Counted from the stretch's first letter, positions 1-8,676 are shown. The stretch: DNA of 64,000 bases from Pseudodesulfovibrio aespoeensis Aspo-2 (GCF_000176915.2 NC_014844.1:1488001-1552000); one strand, 5' to 3'. Made by a program: numbers and translations. Notes: generated by a model from the sequence alone, not told the origin.

Positions 1-2
1 AT

Positions 3-2570
3 GTGGACGGGGCTGCCGTACCTGCTGCCGGGCCGCACGGGATGGACCTCGACGCCATCGATGTGACGGATATCGCTGACGAGGTGGCTTCGGACGCCGC
101 CTCTGGCGACTCTCAGGAAGACATCATCTGCACTGGCTGCGGCTACGCGGTGTCAGGAGGTGGCCGGGCGTGTCCCAAGTGCGGTCGTGCCCTGAAGCGT
201 CCCGAAGCGTTGCCCGAAGTGTCCGAGGAGGACATCGATGTCAGCGATCTGGCCGAGGAGGGCGCTCCTCAGGTGTGGGATGCCGATTATCCCGATGCAT
301 CCGCCAGTGGGCTGTCCGGGGTGGACGACACGGGAAGATCCGGCGGTTTCCGCCTGCTTGAGGGGAACTTGCCGCTCAACGTCTTTGCCGGACTGGTTTC
401 CGGCATTCTGGCCTTTTTCTTCGCCCTGGCCCTGGCCCTGCTGACGTGTTCGCAGCCGGGCATGCAGCCGTTCCTGCCCCATGTCATCGCGATGTCGCTG
501 GTGGCGACGGCGGTCGGCGGCGTGCTTTTCTCGCTCATGTCGCGGATTCCCTTTGCCCTGGCCGGGCCGGAGACCGTGCTTGCCGCCGCCCTGTTCCTCT
601 TTGTCGGCTCGATCTACCGGAGCATGGCCGGGCTGTATCCGACCGACGCCATGCTGCCGACCATCCTGGCGGCCATCGTCCTGGCCTCCCTGAGCATCGG
701 CGCCCTGCTGTGGCTGCTCGGCAAGCTCGGGGCTGCGGAGTATGTCCGCTTCATCCCCATACAGATCATCGGCGGCGTGGTCGGCGGAGTCGGCGTCTTT
801 GTCCTGCTCGGCACCTTTGACTGGATGGGGCAATTCTCGCTCGACTGGAACAACCTTTTTGCCGCGGTCAGGGATTGCGTTCAGCTTTTCAGGCCCGACC
901 AGTGCCTGTACTCCATGGGGCCGAGCGTGGCCTTTGGTGTGATCCTGCTGATCGGGCTGGCCCGATTCAAGAATTCGCTGTTCATGCTGGCCATGGTTCT
1001 GGCGGCCTCGGCGGTGGGATACGCCGCCGGCCTCTGGGGTGGCGACTTGCCCATCAGCACCCTCGCCATCACCATTCCCAATCTCGGCGACAACATTTTC
1101 CCCCTTCCGGTCGAGGCCTTGCGTCCAGGGTTTGGCGCCATCGAGTGGGGCGTGATCAAGGATAACGGCCTCTATATCGGGGGGCTGGCCGTCCTCGCGG
1201 TGCTCACCTCCATGTATCGGATCACCAACCTCGAACTCATCCATGGCCGCGAATCGGACCTCAACCAGGAGTACCGCTCCCTTGGCCTGACCAACATCGT
1301 GGCCGGACTGTGTGGCGGCGTGCCTTCGTCCATTTCCTACGGACGCAGCGCGGGTAACCGGGCTGTCGGGGCGCGCGGGCCCGTGGCCGGCATCGTGGCC
1401 GGGCTGCTGTGCGCGGCGGGATTGTACTATGCCGACCGCATCATCCCCATGATCCCCAGGTTCGTGCCCGAGGGCATCCTCATCTATGCCGGGCTCGACC
1501 TCATCCGCGACTGGCTCTTCAGGACGCGTACGGCATTCACTCGCCGCGACGACGTGCTCATGCTCTGGGTCACCTTCCTGACCACGCTTCTGCTCGGCCT
1601 GCTGGCGGGCATCGGCGTCGGGGTCGGGCTGGCCCTGATGGCCACGGTCAGCCGCTACAGCAAGGGCGGGGCCATCCGCAACGTTCTGTCCGGCGTCAAC
1701 CATCGCAGCAACGTGGACCGCGCCCCGGCACAGCAGCGCACCCTCAAGGAATACGGCGACCACATCCACATCCTGCGCCTTCAGGGATTTCTTTTTCTTG
1801 GCTCCATGGAGCGGTTGCTCAAGGTCATCCGGGACCGGCTCGACACGCGCGACATGTTGCCCGTCGAATATCTGGTCATCGACTTCAAGCTGGTGACCGG
1901 GCTGGCCTCGGCTGCGGGCATCGGCTTCAAGAAGCTGCGCAACCTCGTGGAGGAGTATGACCTGGAGATGATCATCACCAGCGCGCCTCTGGAGCTTGAG
2001 GAGCATCTGTCCGGCATGGGCTATGTGGGCGAGGACGATTCGCCGTTCAAGGTCTTTTTCAACCTCGATTTCGCCCTGGAATGGTGCGAGAACCGGGTGC
2101 TCGACTCCGAGAACATGCTGACCATGAAGCTGTTGACCCTGCCTGAACTGCTGGCACCGGTCTTTCCCGAGCCGAGGTACATCCCGGCCCTGATGAAGGT
2201 GCTCAAGCGGGTGGTGGCGGACAAGGGCGAGGCCGTCTTTCGCCAGGGTGACAAATCGGATTCCATGTATTTTGTGGAGTCGGGCAGGCTGGACGTGGAA
2301 CTGGAACTGGAGGGCGGCAAGCTGCTCAGGCTCAAGAAGGTCGGCCCTGGCGCCGTCTTCGGCGAGATGGGCATCTACACCCTGGCCCCGCGCTCGGCCA
2401 CTGTCCGGGCGGCGGAGAAGTGCGTGCTCTACATGATGACCATTGACAAGCTCAACGCCGTGGAAAAGCGCGCGCCGGTGCTGGTCACGGCCATCAACCG
2501 GTTTCTCATCAACATGCTCTCCGAGCGGCTGGTGGACGCCAACAAGAAGGTGCGCGACCTGATGGTCTAG
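3..2570 (+). CDS. SulP-family anion permease with STAS and cyclic-nucleotide-binding domains (5' end may lie outside window)
   Basis: Predicted inner-membrane sulfate/bicarbonate-type transporter. The 855-residue reading frame starts with GTG at the window edge and could extend upstream; an internal ATG (MDLDAID) is another possible start. Order of parts: an acidic N-terminal tail with a small zinc ribbon (CTGC...CPKC, about residues 43-60), about 10-12 hydrophobic segments (about 125-560), a STAS domain (about 590-700), and a C-terminal cNMP-binding/CAP_ED domain (about 730-850, FRQGDKSDSMYFVESG and GAVFGEMG). SulP-STAS-cNMP proteins are known; the N-terminal zinc ribbon is unusual. Substrate is not decidable; sulfate is attractive in a sulfate reducer but is inference. 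Convergent with rfbD. Confidence 0.85.
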   Translation: MDGAAVPAAGPHGMDLDAIDVTDIADEVASDAASGDSQEDIICTGCGYAVSGGGRACPKCGRALKRPEALPEVSEEDIDVSDLAEEGAPQVWDADYPDASASGLSGVDDTGRSGGFRLLEGNLPLNVFAGLVSGILAFFFALALALLTCSQPGMQPFLPHVIAMSLVATAVGGVLFSLMSRIPFALAGPETVLAAALFLFVGSIYRSMAGLYPTDAMLPTILAAIVLASLSIGALLWLLGKLGAAEYVRFIPIQIIGGVVGGVGVFVLLGTFDWMGQFSLDWNNLFAAVRDCVQLFRPDQCLYSMGPSVAFGVILLIGLARFKNSLFMLAMVLAASAVGYAAGLWGGDLPISTLAITIPNLGDNIFPLPVEALRPGFGAIEWGVIKDNGLYIGGLAVLAVLTSMYRITNLELIHGRESDLNQEYRSLGLTNIVAGLCGGVPSSISYGRSAGNRAVGARGPVAGIVAGLLCAAGLYYADRIIPMIPRFVPEGILIYAGLDLIRDWLFRTRTAFTRRDDVLMLWVTFLTTLLLGLLAGIGVGVGLALMATVSRYSKGGAIRNVLSGVNHRSNVDRAPAQQRTLKEYGDHIHILRLQGFLFLGSMERLLKVIRDRLDTRDMLPVEYLVIDFKLVTGLASAAGIGFKKLRNLVEEYDLEMIITSAPLELEEHLSGMGYVGEDDSPFKVFFNLDFALEWCENRVLDSENMLTMKLLTLPELLAPVFPEPRYIPALMKVLKRVVADKGEAVFRQGDKSDSMYFVESGRLDVELELEGGKLLRLKKVGPGAVFGEMGIYTLAPRSATVRAAEKCVLYMMTIDKLNAVEKRAPVLVTAINRFLINMLSERLVDANKKVRDLMV

Positions 2571-2595
2571 AACCGCACGGCGGGATGACACAAGG

Positions 2596-2625
2596 GGCCG
2601 AAGCGCGTTGTGCGCTTCGGCCTTT
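2596..2625. terminator. Terminator hairpin between sulP-like gene and rfbD
   Basis: Perfect 11-bp GC-rich stem (2596-2606 / 2612-2622) with a 5-nt loop, followed by TTT on the plus strand. It lies 25 bases after the transporter stop and 30 bases before the convergent rfbD stop, so it mainly serves the plus-strand gene. Confidence 0.75.
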
Positions 2626-2655
2626 GTCGTGTCTGCTGGTACTGCCGATCAGGGA

Positions 2656-3537
2656 TCAGATGACCGAGCCCCGCCTGAGGTCGCCGAGGACGTAGTCGGC
2701 CAGTGCCTGTTTCCAGTGCCTGGGGGTCACGCCCGTGGTCTGGATGAAACGGGAGAGGTCGAGGACCGAATAGGCCGGGCGCACCGCCTTGGTCGGGTAG
2801 GCGCTGGTGGGCACCGGTTCCACCGTGCAGTCGAGCCCGGCCAGGGCCACGGCCTCGGAGGCCAGCCCGTGCCATGTGGTCTCGCCGGAGTTGGCGACAT
2901 GGTGGATGCCCGTGGCGTCGTGGGCCAGCAGGGCCAGGGTGTTGACGGCCACGTCGGGTGTGTAGGAGGGCGATCCGGTCTGGTCGTTGACCACGGAGAT
3001 GGTCCCGCGCGTCTCGCACAGGGAAAGAATCTTGTCCACGAAATTGGTGCGGCCAGGGCCAAAAAGCCAGGAGATGCGGATGATGAGGGTGCGCTCGTAG
3101 CCAAAACGGAGCAGCCCCCGCTCGCCGTCTGCCTTGCTGATGCCGTAGACCGAGAACGGGCACGGGTCGTCATAGGGCAGGTAGGGCGTGTGTTTGTTGC
3201 CGCAGAAGACGAAATCCGTGCTGAAGTGGACAAAGGGGATGAGCCGCTTGGCGGCCAGCGAGGCCAGCAGGGGCGGGGCCGTGGCGTTGAGGGCAAAGGC
3301 CATCTCCTCTTGATCCTCGGCCAGATCCACCTGGGTGTAGGCTGCGGCGTTGACCATCAGGTCCGGGTCGCGCCGGTCCAGCAGCAGGTCCACGCCCCTG
3401 GGGTCCAGGATGTCGCAGTCCTGGCTGGAGAGGGGCACGGGCCTGGCTCCGGCCAGCCGGAACGCCCTGGTCAGGGCCTGGCCGAGCAGGCCGGTCCTGC
3501 CGCCGAAGATGATGACGCTCTTGCCCTTGAGCTCCAT
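2656..3537 (-). CDS. rfbD: dTDP-4-dehydrorhamnose reductase
   Basis: Reduces dTDP-4-keto-L-rhamnose to dTDP-L-rhamnose for surface polysaccharide; cytoplasmic, 293 aa, normal length. Extended SDR fold: N-terminal IIFGGRTGLLGQAL nucleotide-binding motif, HFSTDFVF segment, catalytic YGISKADGE (YxxxK), and RISWLFGPG. The ATG at 3537 overlaps the rfbB stop (ATGA), so the two are translationally coupled. A longer upstream extension in this frame runs through rfbB and is not real. rfbA and rfbC are not in the window. Confidence 0.93.
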   Translation of the reverse strand: MELKGKSVIIFGGRTGLLGQALTRAFRLAGARPVPLSSQDCDILDPRGVDLLLDRRDPDLMVNAAAYTQVDLAEDQEEMAFALNATAPPLLASLAAKRLIPFVHFSTDFVFCGNKHTPYLPYDDPCPFSVYGISKADGERGLLRFGYERTLIIRISWLFGPGRTNFVDKILSLCETRGTISVVNDQTGSPSYTPDVAVNTLALLAHDATGIHHVANSGETTWHGLASEAVALAGLDCTVEPVPTSAYPTKAVRPAYSVLDLSRFIQTTGVTPRHWKQALADYVLGDLRRGSVI

Positions 3538-4553
3538 CAGTGGCGCGCCTCGTACCAGGAATCCATGAACCGGCGGTATTCGCCGCTCTGCACCTGCGCG
3601 AGCCACTCGCCGTTGGCTTGGTACCAGTCGATGGTCCGGCGCAGGCCGGTGGCGAAGTCGAGGGTCGGGGCAAAGCCCAGCTCGGCGGCGGCCAGGGAAT
3701 AGTCCATGGCGTAGCGGCGGTCGTGTCCTGGCCGGTCGCCAACAAAGGTGATGAGCGATTCGGGCTTGCCGAGGATGGAGAGCAGCGTTTTGACCACGTT
3801 GAGGTTGGTCTCCTCGGCATTGCCGCCAAAGTTGTAGGCGCAGCCGTCGCGTCCCTTGAGCAGGGTCAGCTCCACGCCCCGGCAGTGGTCGTCCACATAG
3901 ATCCAGTCGCGCACGTTCTGGCCGTCTCCGTAGACGGGCAGCGGCTTGTCGGCCATGGCCGTCAGGTACATGAGCGGGATGAGCTTTTCCGGAAACTGGT
4001 AGGGGCCGTAGTTGTTGGAGCAGCGGGTGATGAGGGCCGGAAATCCGTAGGTCTCGAAATAGGCGCGGGCCATGAGGTCGGCCCCGGCCTTGCTGGCCGA
4101 GTAGGGGCTGTTGGGGGCCAGCGGCGTGCTCTCGGTGAACTGACCCTGCGGCCCCAGCGTGCCGTACACCTCGTCGGTGGAGATGTGGACGAACCGGCCC
4201 ACCCGCCGCTGCCGGGCACACTCAAACAAGTTCTGCGCGCCCTGGACATTGGTGGTCACAAAGGGCGCGGGGTCGCTGATGGAGCGGTCCACATGGGACT
4301 CGGCGGCAAAGTTGACCACCGCGTCCACGCTGTTTCCGGCCAGCAGGTCCATGACCAGGTCGCGGTCGCAGATGTCGCCCCGGACGAACCGGTAGCGGGG
4401 CTCATCGCGCTCCAGGTCCGCCAGGTTGAGGCGGTTGCCAGCGTAGGTCAGCTTGTCCAGGTTGACGATGGACCAGTCGGGATGGCTGCCGAGCATGAGC
4501 CGGATGAAGTTGGTGCCGATGAATCCGCAGCCGCCGGTGACGAGGAGTTTCAT
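3537..4553 (-). CDS. rfbB: dTDP-glucose 4,6-dehydratase
   Basis: Converts dTDP-glucose to dTDP-4-keto-6-deoxyglucose. 338 aa from the ATG at 4553, which opens MKLLVTGGCGFIGTNF (NAD Rossmann motif); the frame extends upstream but without similarity. Catalytic HISTDEVYG (Thr/Asp/Glu) and YSASKAGAD (YxxxK) are present, as is the RCSNNYGP family motif. No clear Shine-Dalgarno sequence precedes the start. First gene of the rfbB-rfbD pair. Confidence 0.95.
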   Translation of the reverse strand: MKLLVTGGCGFIGTNFIRLMLGSHPDWSIVNLDKLTYAGNRLNLADLERDEPRYRFVRGDICDRDLVMDLLAGNSVDAVVNFAAESHVDRSISDPAPFVTTNVQGAQNLFECARQRRVGRFVHISTDEVYGTLGPQGQFTESTPLAPNSPYSASKAGADLMARAYFETYGFPALITRCSNNYGPYQFPEKLIPLMYLTAMADKPLPVYGDGQNVRDWIYVDDHCRGVELTLLKGRDGCAYNFGGNAEETNLNVVKTLLSILGKPESLITFVGDRPGHDRRYAMDYSLAAAELGFAPTLDFATGLRRTIDWYQANGEWLAQVQSGEYRRFMDSWYEARH

Positions 4554-4682
4554 GGTTCTGGCGCTCGCAAGGGGTTGTGTCCCGTTGGGGATGCTGTTTT
4601 GCCAAGCAATACAGGCGGGGGAGCAAAAAGACAAGGCGCAGGGCGCGCATTCGTCGGGAATCAGGCAGGAATCAAGCGTGAA

Positions 4683-5135
4683 TTAGTCGGGAATCAGGCC
4701 GGTCTGGCGCAATGCCTCGAAGAGCAGCACGCCCGTGGCCGTGGAGAGGTTGAGGCTGCGCACCTCGCCCCAGATGGGGATGCGCACGCCATCGGGATAC
4801 CGCGCCAGCATGTCCGCCGGCAGGCCCCGCGTCTCCGGCCCCATGACGATGGCGTCGTCGGGCCGGAAGGCAAAGCGGTGGTGCGGGGCGGTGGCCCTGG
4901 TGCTGGCCAGCACCAGCCGGGCCGGGGACACGCGGGTCAGGAAGTCGTCGAAATCCGGATGCACGGTCACATCCACATGGGGCCAGTAGTCGAGCCCGGC
5001 GCGGCGCAGGTGCTTGTCGTCGATGGTGAATCCCAGCGGCTCGATGAGGTGCAGCGGGGTCCGGGTCGCGGCGCACAGGCGGGCGATGTTGCCCGTGTTG
5101 GGGGGGATCTCCGGCTGGTAGAGGACGATACGCAT
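4683..5135 (-). CDS. trmL: tRNA (cytidine(34)-2'-O)-methyltransferase
   Basis: Small SPOUT methyltransferase that 2'-O-methylates the wobble nucleotide of tRNA-Leu isoacceptors in the characterised enzyme. 150 aa, typical length. Knot-forming motifs visible: PNTGNIARLCAAT near the N-terminus, MGPETRGLP in the middle and RSLNLSTATG near the C-terminus. It starts 24 bases after the MobB-like gene stop, so it may be the last gene of the tungsten-transport operon by read-through. Confidence 0.93.
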   Translation of the reverse strand: MRIVLYQPEIPPNTGNIARLCAATRTPLHLIEPLGFTIDDKHLRRAGLDYWPHVDVTVHPDFDDFLTRVSPARLVLASTRATAPHHRFAFRPDDAIVMGPETRGLPADMLARYPDGVRIPIWGEVRSLNLSTATGVLLFEALRQTGLIPD

Positions 5136-5159
5136 GGCCGGGAGGTATCCTTTTCCTGC

Positions 5160-5867
5160 CTACACGTCCAGCCGGATGGTTGCCTTGCCCGGCGCATACC
5201 CCTTGAGGGTGCGCAACATCTCGCGGATGGAGGCCGAGATGATCTCTTCCACAAAGGGCTTCATGCCCAGGGCTGCGCCGTTGATGTCCACGGCGATGGA
5301 GTTGTGCATGGCCAGGCAGGCCTTGGTGGTGGTCGCGCCGCGCACGATGTCTGCGGCCAGGGTGCGACAGTCCGGTCGTCCGCAGGTGCCGCAGTCCATG
5401 CCGGGCAGGAAGAACCCGCGCTCAAGCACCATGTCGGCCAGGGCGTCGATATCGGTGAAGGCCGAGACGCCCTCGACCCGCTTGTCGCCCCAGGAGCCGA
5501 TGGCCAGCTCGGGCAGCAGCCAGTCCGTGCCGTCTGCAAGGTCGCCGTTCAGGCAGAGCACCCTGGGCAGGTAGCCCATGGATTTGCCGCCTTCAACCAG
5601 GAGCACGTCCGCGGTCAGCAGCGGCAGCAGGTCGGGCAGGAACCGGGCGCGGGTCCAGTGGACGAACGCCTCGCCAGGGCCAAGCCCGGCCACAGTGTCG
5701 CAGATGGCGGCGTATTTGGCGGTGTCCGTGTCCTGCCAGTCCAGGCCGTGGTGGCTGAACTTGGCGGCGGATACGGTCAACCCCCGGTCCTTGAGGCATC
5801 TGGCGAGCTGGAGGCCAAGAGTGGTCTTGCCAGAGTTCTTGGGGCCGATGATGGAGACAGCTTTCAC
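5160..5867 (-). CDS. MobB-like P-loop GTPase with C-terminal Fe-S-type cysteine motif
   Basis: 235 aa from a GTG start at 5867 that overlaps the tupC stop (GTGA). N-terminal VSIIGPKNSGKTTLGLQLA is a MobB-type Walker A, followed by KFSHHG and LLVEGGKSMGYLPR, as in proteins that aid molybdopterin-guanine-dinucleotide insertion. The second half carries CGTCGRPDC plus a later Cys, a cluster-like motif absent from classical MobB. Position at the end of tupABC suggests a role in tungsten/molybdenum cofactor delivery (inference). Alternative reading: a general nucleotide-dependent cofactor chaperone. Confidence 0.75.
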   Translation of the reverse strand: MKAVSIIGPKNSGKTTLGLQLARCLKDRGLTVSAAKFSHHGLDWQDTDTAKYAAICDTVAGLGPGEAFVHWTRARFLPDLLPLLTADVLLVEGGKSMGYLPRVLCLNGDLADGTDWLLPELAIGSWGDKRVEGVSAFTDIDALADMVLERGFFLPGMDCGTCGRPDCRTLAADIVRGATTTKACLAMHNSIAVDINGAALGMKPFVEEIISASIREMLRTLKGYAPGKATIRLDV

Positions 5868-6553
5868 TTCATCTCCTCCGATTTTTTGAGAGTTTTCTGT
5901 TCGATGATCAGGCCGTTTTCGAGGTGGAGCACATGGTCGCAGACCGCGTGGAGCCAGGCCATGTCGTGGCTGGCGATGACCAGGGCCGTGTTGTATCTGC
6001 TGCGGGCGGCCAGGGCGGCCTGACGGACCAGGGCCGCGCTGCTGCTGTCCAGGCTGGCCGTGGGCTCGTCCATGAGCAGCGCCTTGGGCCGCAGCACCAG
6101 GCGGGCGGCCAGGGCGACGCGCTGGGCCTCGCCGCCGGAAAGCTCGAACCACTGGCGGCGGGCGAACCTCTCCGCGTCCAGCCCCACGGCCTCCAGGGCC
6201 GCGTTGACCCTGGCCGTGACATCGGTCTCGCCCCGGACCTTGAGCCCGTAAGCCACGTTGCCGTGGACGCTGCGCCGAAGCAGATAGGGCTCCTGGACCA
6301 GCAGGGTGACCTGCCGGTGGACAGGGCCGGGCGATGATGATGAGGAGGCCGGAGAGCCCTCAAAGGTCATGGTGCCCGAGGCGGGCGGTTCGAGAAAGGC
6401 GAGCAGGCGCAGCAGGGTGGATTTGCCTGAGCCGTTGGGTCCGGCCAGCCCGACGATGCTGCCGGGCGTGATGTCGAGCCGGTCCACGCTGAGCACGGTG
6501 CGGCCAGAATACCGCTGGCGTACGTTGAAGAGGCTGATAAGCGGGGGGGTCAT
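5864..6553 (-). CDS. tupC: Tungstate ABC transporter ATP-binding protein
   Basis: ATPase of the TupABC tungstate importer, 229 aa. Walker A GPNGSGKST, Q-loop LLVQEPYLLRR, signature LSGGEAQRVALAARL, Walker B ALLMDEPTASLD and the H-loop (ASHDMAW) are all intact. Its start overlaps the tupB stop by 4 bases and its stop overlaps the MobB-like GTG start, indicating a tightly coupled operon. No TOBE regulatory domain, as usual for TupC. Confidence 0.9.
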   Translation of the reverse strand: MTPPLISLFNVRQRYSGRTVLSVDRLDITPGSIVGLAGPNGSGKSTLLRLLAFLEPPASGTMTFEGSPASSSSSPGPVHRQVTLLVQEPYLLRRSVHGNVAYGLKVRGETDVTARVNAALEAVGLDAERFARRQWFELSGGEAQRVALAARLVLRPKALLMDEPTASLDSSSAALVRQAALAARSRYNTALVIASHDMAWLHAVCDHVLHLENGLIIEQKTLKKSEEMK

Positions 6554-7245
6554 TGCACTGCCTTGCGCTTGAGCCCGGAGGCCATGACGTTGACCACCAG
6601 GGCCACGGTCAAGAGGACCATGCCCAGCGCGATGCCCACGGCGAATTCGCCCTTGCCGGTCTCAAGCGAGATGGCCGTGGTGATGGTCCGGGTATGCCAT
6701 TTGATGTTGCCGCCGACCATCATGGAGATGCCGACCTCGGAGACAATGCGGCCATAGGCGGAAACCGCGGCCAGCATGATGGAGAACCGCGCCTCGATGA
6801 CCGTGGCCCAGAGGATCTGGCGGGAGTTGGCGCCCAGGGTGGTCAGGGTCATGGGCAGCCGCCGGTCCAGGGCCTCCACGGCGGTGGCGGTCATGGCGAT
6901 GATCACGGGCAGGCCGAGGATGGTCTGGCCGATGGCGATGGCGGGCAGGGTGAAGAGCAGCCCGGCCCCGCCAAAGGGGCCGCGATGGGTCAGAAAGGCG
7001 TAGACGAGCAGACCAATGACCACCGTGGGGAACGAGAGCAGGGTGTCCACGATGGTGCGCACGACCTTCTTGCCCCGGAAGGTCTTGTGGCCGAGAAGGA
7101 AGCCCAGGGGAATGCCCAGGGCCAGGCTGGCGATCATGGCCATGGTGGACACGGCCACCGTGGCCCAGATGGCGGAATAGGTCTCCGGGTCGCCGGAGAG
7201 GAGAAGCACGAAGCCCTGGAAAAAACCCTGGAGAAGAAAATCCAT
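6550..7245 (-). CDS. tupB: Tungstate ABC transporter permease
   Basis: 231-aa inner-membrane permease with about five or six hydrophobic segments (first at residues 25-52: VAVSTMAMIASLALGIPLG). The cytoplasmic-loop region around EALDRRLPMTLTTLGANSRQ corresponds to the EAA coupling loop of ABC importers. Same strand and directly between tupA and tupC. Assignment to tungstate rather than molybdate rests on the TupA sequence and the adjacent tungstoenzyme gene. Confidence 0.88.
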   Translation of the reverse strand: MDFLLQGFFQGFVLLLSGDPETYSAIWATVAVSTMAMIASLALGIPLGFLLGHKTFRGKKVVRTIVDTLLSFPTVVIGLLVYAFLTHRGPFGGAGLLFTLPAIAIGQTILGLPVIIAMTATAVEALDRRLPMTLTTLGANSRQILWATVIEARFSIMLAAVSAYGRIVSEVGISMMVGGNIKWHTRTITTAISLETGKGEFAVGIALGMVLLTVALVVNVMASGLKRKAVQ

Positions 7246-7260
7246 ATGCTGCTCTCAAGA

Positions 7261-7289
7261 GCCGGGGGGGCGTGAGCCGCTCCCCCGGC
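7261..7289 (-). promoter_or_regulatory. GC-rich stem-loop between tupA and tupB
   Basis: Perfect 8-bp stem (7261-7268 / 7282-7289) in the 61-bp gap after tupA, with no following T-run. Such hairpins often protect the abundant binding-protein message from 3' decay or reduce read-through to the permease gene; which applies here is inference. Confidence 0.45.
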
Positions 7290-7306
7290 GGATTGGCATG
7301 TCGCGT

Positions 7307-8131
7307 CTATTGCGCGTTGGGGGTGAAGAGGGGCTTGCCCAGGAGCATGAAGTTGCCGATGGCCTTCTGCACAGCCGGGGAGGCCATCCAGTCGATGTAC
7401 TGCTTGGCCATGTCGTATTTGACGTTGGGGCACTTGGCCGGGTTCACGGCCAGGGCGCTGTACTGGTTGAACAGGACCTTGTCGCCTTCCACCAGGATGA
7501 CCTGCGGTGGGTTGCCGCCCTTGGTGTCGGCATATTTGATGTAGGTGCCGCGATCGGTCATGGTGTAGCCGTTCTTTTCATCGGCGATGTTGATGGTGGC
7601 GATCATGCCCTGGCCGGTCTGGACGTACCAGGCTTCCTTCTCGGGGATGGTGAGGCCGGCGGACTTCCACAGGGACTGCTCCATCTTGTGGGTGCCGGAG
7701 TTGTCGCCCCGGCTGGCGAACACGGCCTGCTTGGCTTCGATGGTCTTGAGGGCCTCGGTGACGCTCATGCCCTTGACGCCCGCCGGGTCAGCTGCAGGGC
7801 CGACAATGATGAAATCGTTGTACATGAGTTCCCTGCGGTCCATGAGCACGCCGGATTCGACGTACGCTTTTTCCGCAGCCGGGGCGTGCACGAGGACCAC
7901 GTCCACGTCGCAGCCTTCGGCCATCGCCAGGGCCTTGCCGGTGCCCACGGCCACGAACTTGATCTCGACCCCGGTATCCTTCAGATACAGGGGCACGATG
8001 AGTTCGTCGAGCAGCCCGGTGTTGGCGGTGCTGGTGGTGGTCGCCATCAGCAGGGTCTTGTCCGCCAGGGCAGGCAGGGCCAGGGTCAGGACAAGCATCA
8101 GGCTCAAGGCGGTTTTAAAAATGCGTTTCAC
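7307..8131 (-). CDS. tupA: Tungstate-binding periplasmic protein
   Basis: 274 aa; high-affinity tungstate receptor of the importer. Signal peptide KRIFKTALSLMLVLTLALPALA, then the TupA hallmark MATTTSTANTG (oxyanion-binding TTTS) and a later SRGDNSGTH binding loop. I chose the GTG at 8131 because GGAGGAG lies 3 bases upstream; an ATG four codons earlier (8143) overlaps that ribosome site and is less likely. Second gene after the ModE-type regulator. Confidence 0.92.
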   Translation of the reverse strand: MKRIFKTALSLMLVLTLALPALADKTLLMATTTSTANTGLLDELIVPLYLKDTGVEIKFVAVGTGKALAMAEGCDVDVVLVHAPAAEKAYVESGVLMDRRELMYNDFIIVGPAADPAGVKGMSVTEALKTIEAKQAVFASRGDNSGTHKMEQSLWKSAGLTIPEKEAWYVQTGQGMIATINIADEKNGYTMTDRGTYIKYADTKGGNPPQVILVEGDKVLFNQYSALAVNPAKCPNVKYDMAKQYIDWMASPAVQKAIGNFMLLGKPLFTPNAQ

Positions 8132-8181
8132 GGTCTCCTCCATTTGTTCAGAGTTCAGGAAAGGGAATCAGTCCGACATGA

Positions 8182-8613
8182 CTACTCGGTGTCTTCCCGA
8201 TAGAACTCGCCCGCCTTGTCCACCTTCATGCCCAGCACCTCGGAGGCGCGCCTTGCGGCGTAGTCCTCGACATCGAGGTAGAAGTGAAGGAACCTGTCCA
8301 TCAGATCCCTGCCGTAGGGCGAGAGCGTGAAGCGCTGCCCCTGGCCCCTGACCTTTTCCACCAGCGGGTGGCCGATGCGCTCCTCGGCGTTCTTGAGCTT
8401 GCCCCATGCTCTGCGGTAGGACATGCCAAGCTCTTCCGCCGCCTTGCGGAGCGAGCCGAGCCGTTCGATGTGCTGCAGGAGCAGGGTGCTGCCTATGCCC
8501 AGATAGGTTTCGTTGTCCTGCTCGATCCAGACTCGGAGACGGATGGTGGTGGTGTTTTTTTTCGGCATGGGTGTCAGGGTTGGAGGTGGTGGTACGGATG
8601 CGGTCCTGTCCAT
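8182..8613 (-). CDS. ModE-type winged-helix regulator (DNA-binding domain only)
   Basis: 143 aa, or 128 aa if translation starts at the in-frame ATG at 8568; neither start has a clear ribosome site. The core (GSTLLLQHIERLGSLRKAAEELGMSYRRAWGKLKNAEE, quoted by parts) is the LysR-like HTH of ModE, followed by a wing and a short tail. There is no C-terminal TOBE/molbindin domain, so how it senses oxyanion is unclear. Located just upstream of tupA and downstream of an imperfect palindrome at 8655-8676. Likely regulator of tungstate uptake and possibly of aor. Confidence 0.82.
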   Translation of the reverse strand: MDRTASVPPPPTLTPMPKKNTTTIRLRVWIEQDNETYLGIGSTLLLQHIERLGSLRKAAEELGMSYRRAWGKLKNAEERIGHPLVEKVRGQGQRFTLSPYGRDLMDRFLHFYLDVEDYAARRASEVLGMKVDKAGEFYREDTE

Positions 8614-8654
8614 CTTGGGAAGATCACAAGACAGGTCATGGCAGGAACCGCGCC

Positions 8655-8676
8655 ATTAAGTCAAGTTAAGCATAAT
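8655..8676. promoter_or_regulatory. Candidate operator of the ModE-type regulator
   Basis: Plus strand reads ATTAAGTC-N6-AGCATAAT, an imperfect palindrome with two 8-base arms and a 6-base spacer. It matches the perfect palindrome upstream of aor (12434-12455) in arm sequence and spacer length. Its centre is about 50 bases upstream of the regulator's first ATG, a position suited to autoregulation. The assignment is inferred from the motif and location. Confidence 0.5.

Noticed and set aside
153..2591. 812-codon open frame on the minus strand opposite the SulP-type gene
   Set aside because: Composition (His/Gln/Gly/Asp-rich, no domains) is typical of an antisense shadow in GC-rich DNA, and the plus strand carries clear transporter motifs.
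3540..6023. 827-codon plus-strand open frame across rfbB, trmL and the MobB-like gene
   Set aside because: Runs opposite to four recognisable genes and has shadow-like composition without domains.
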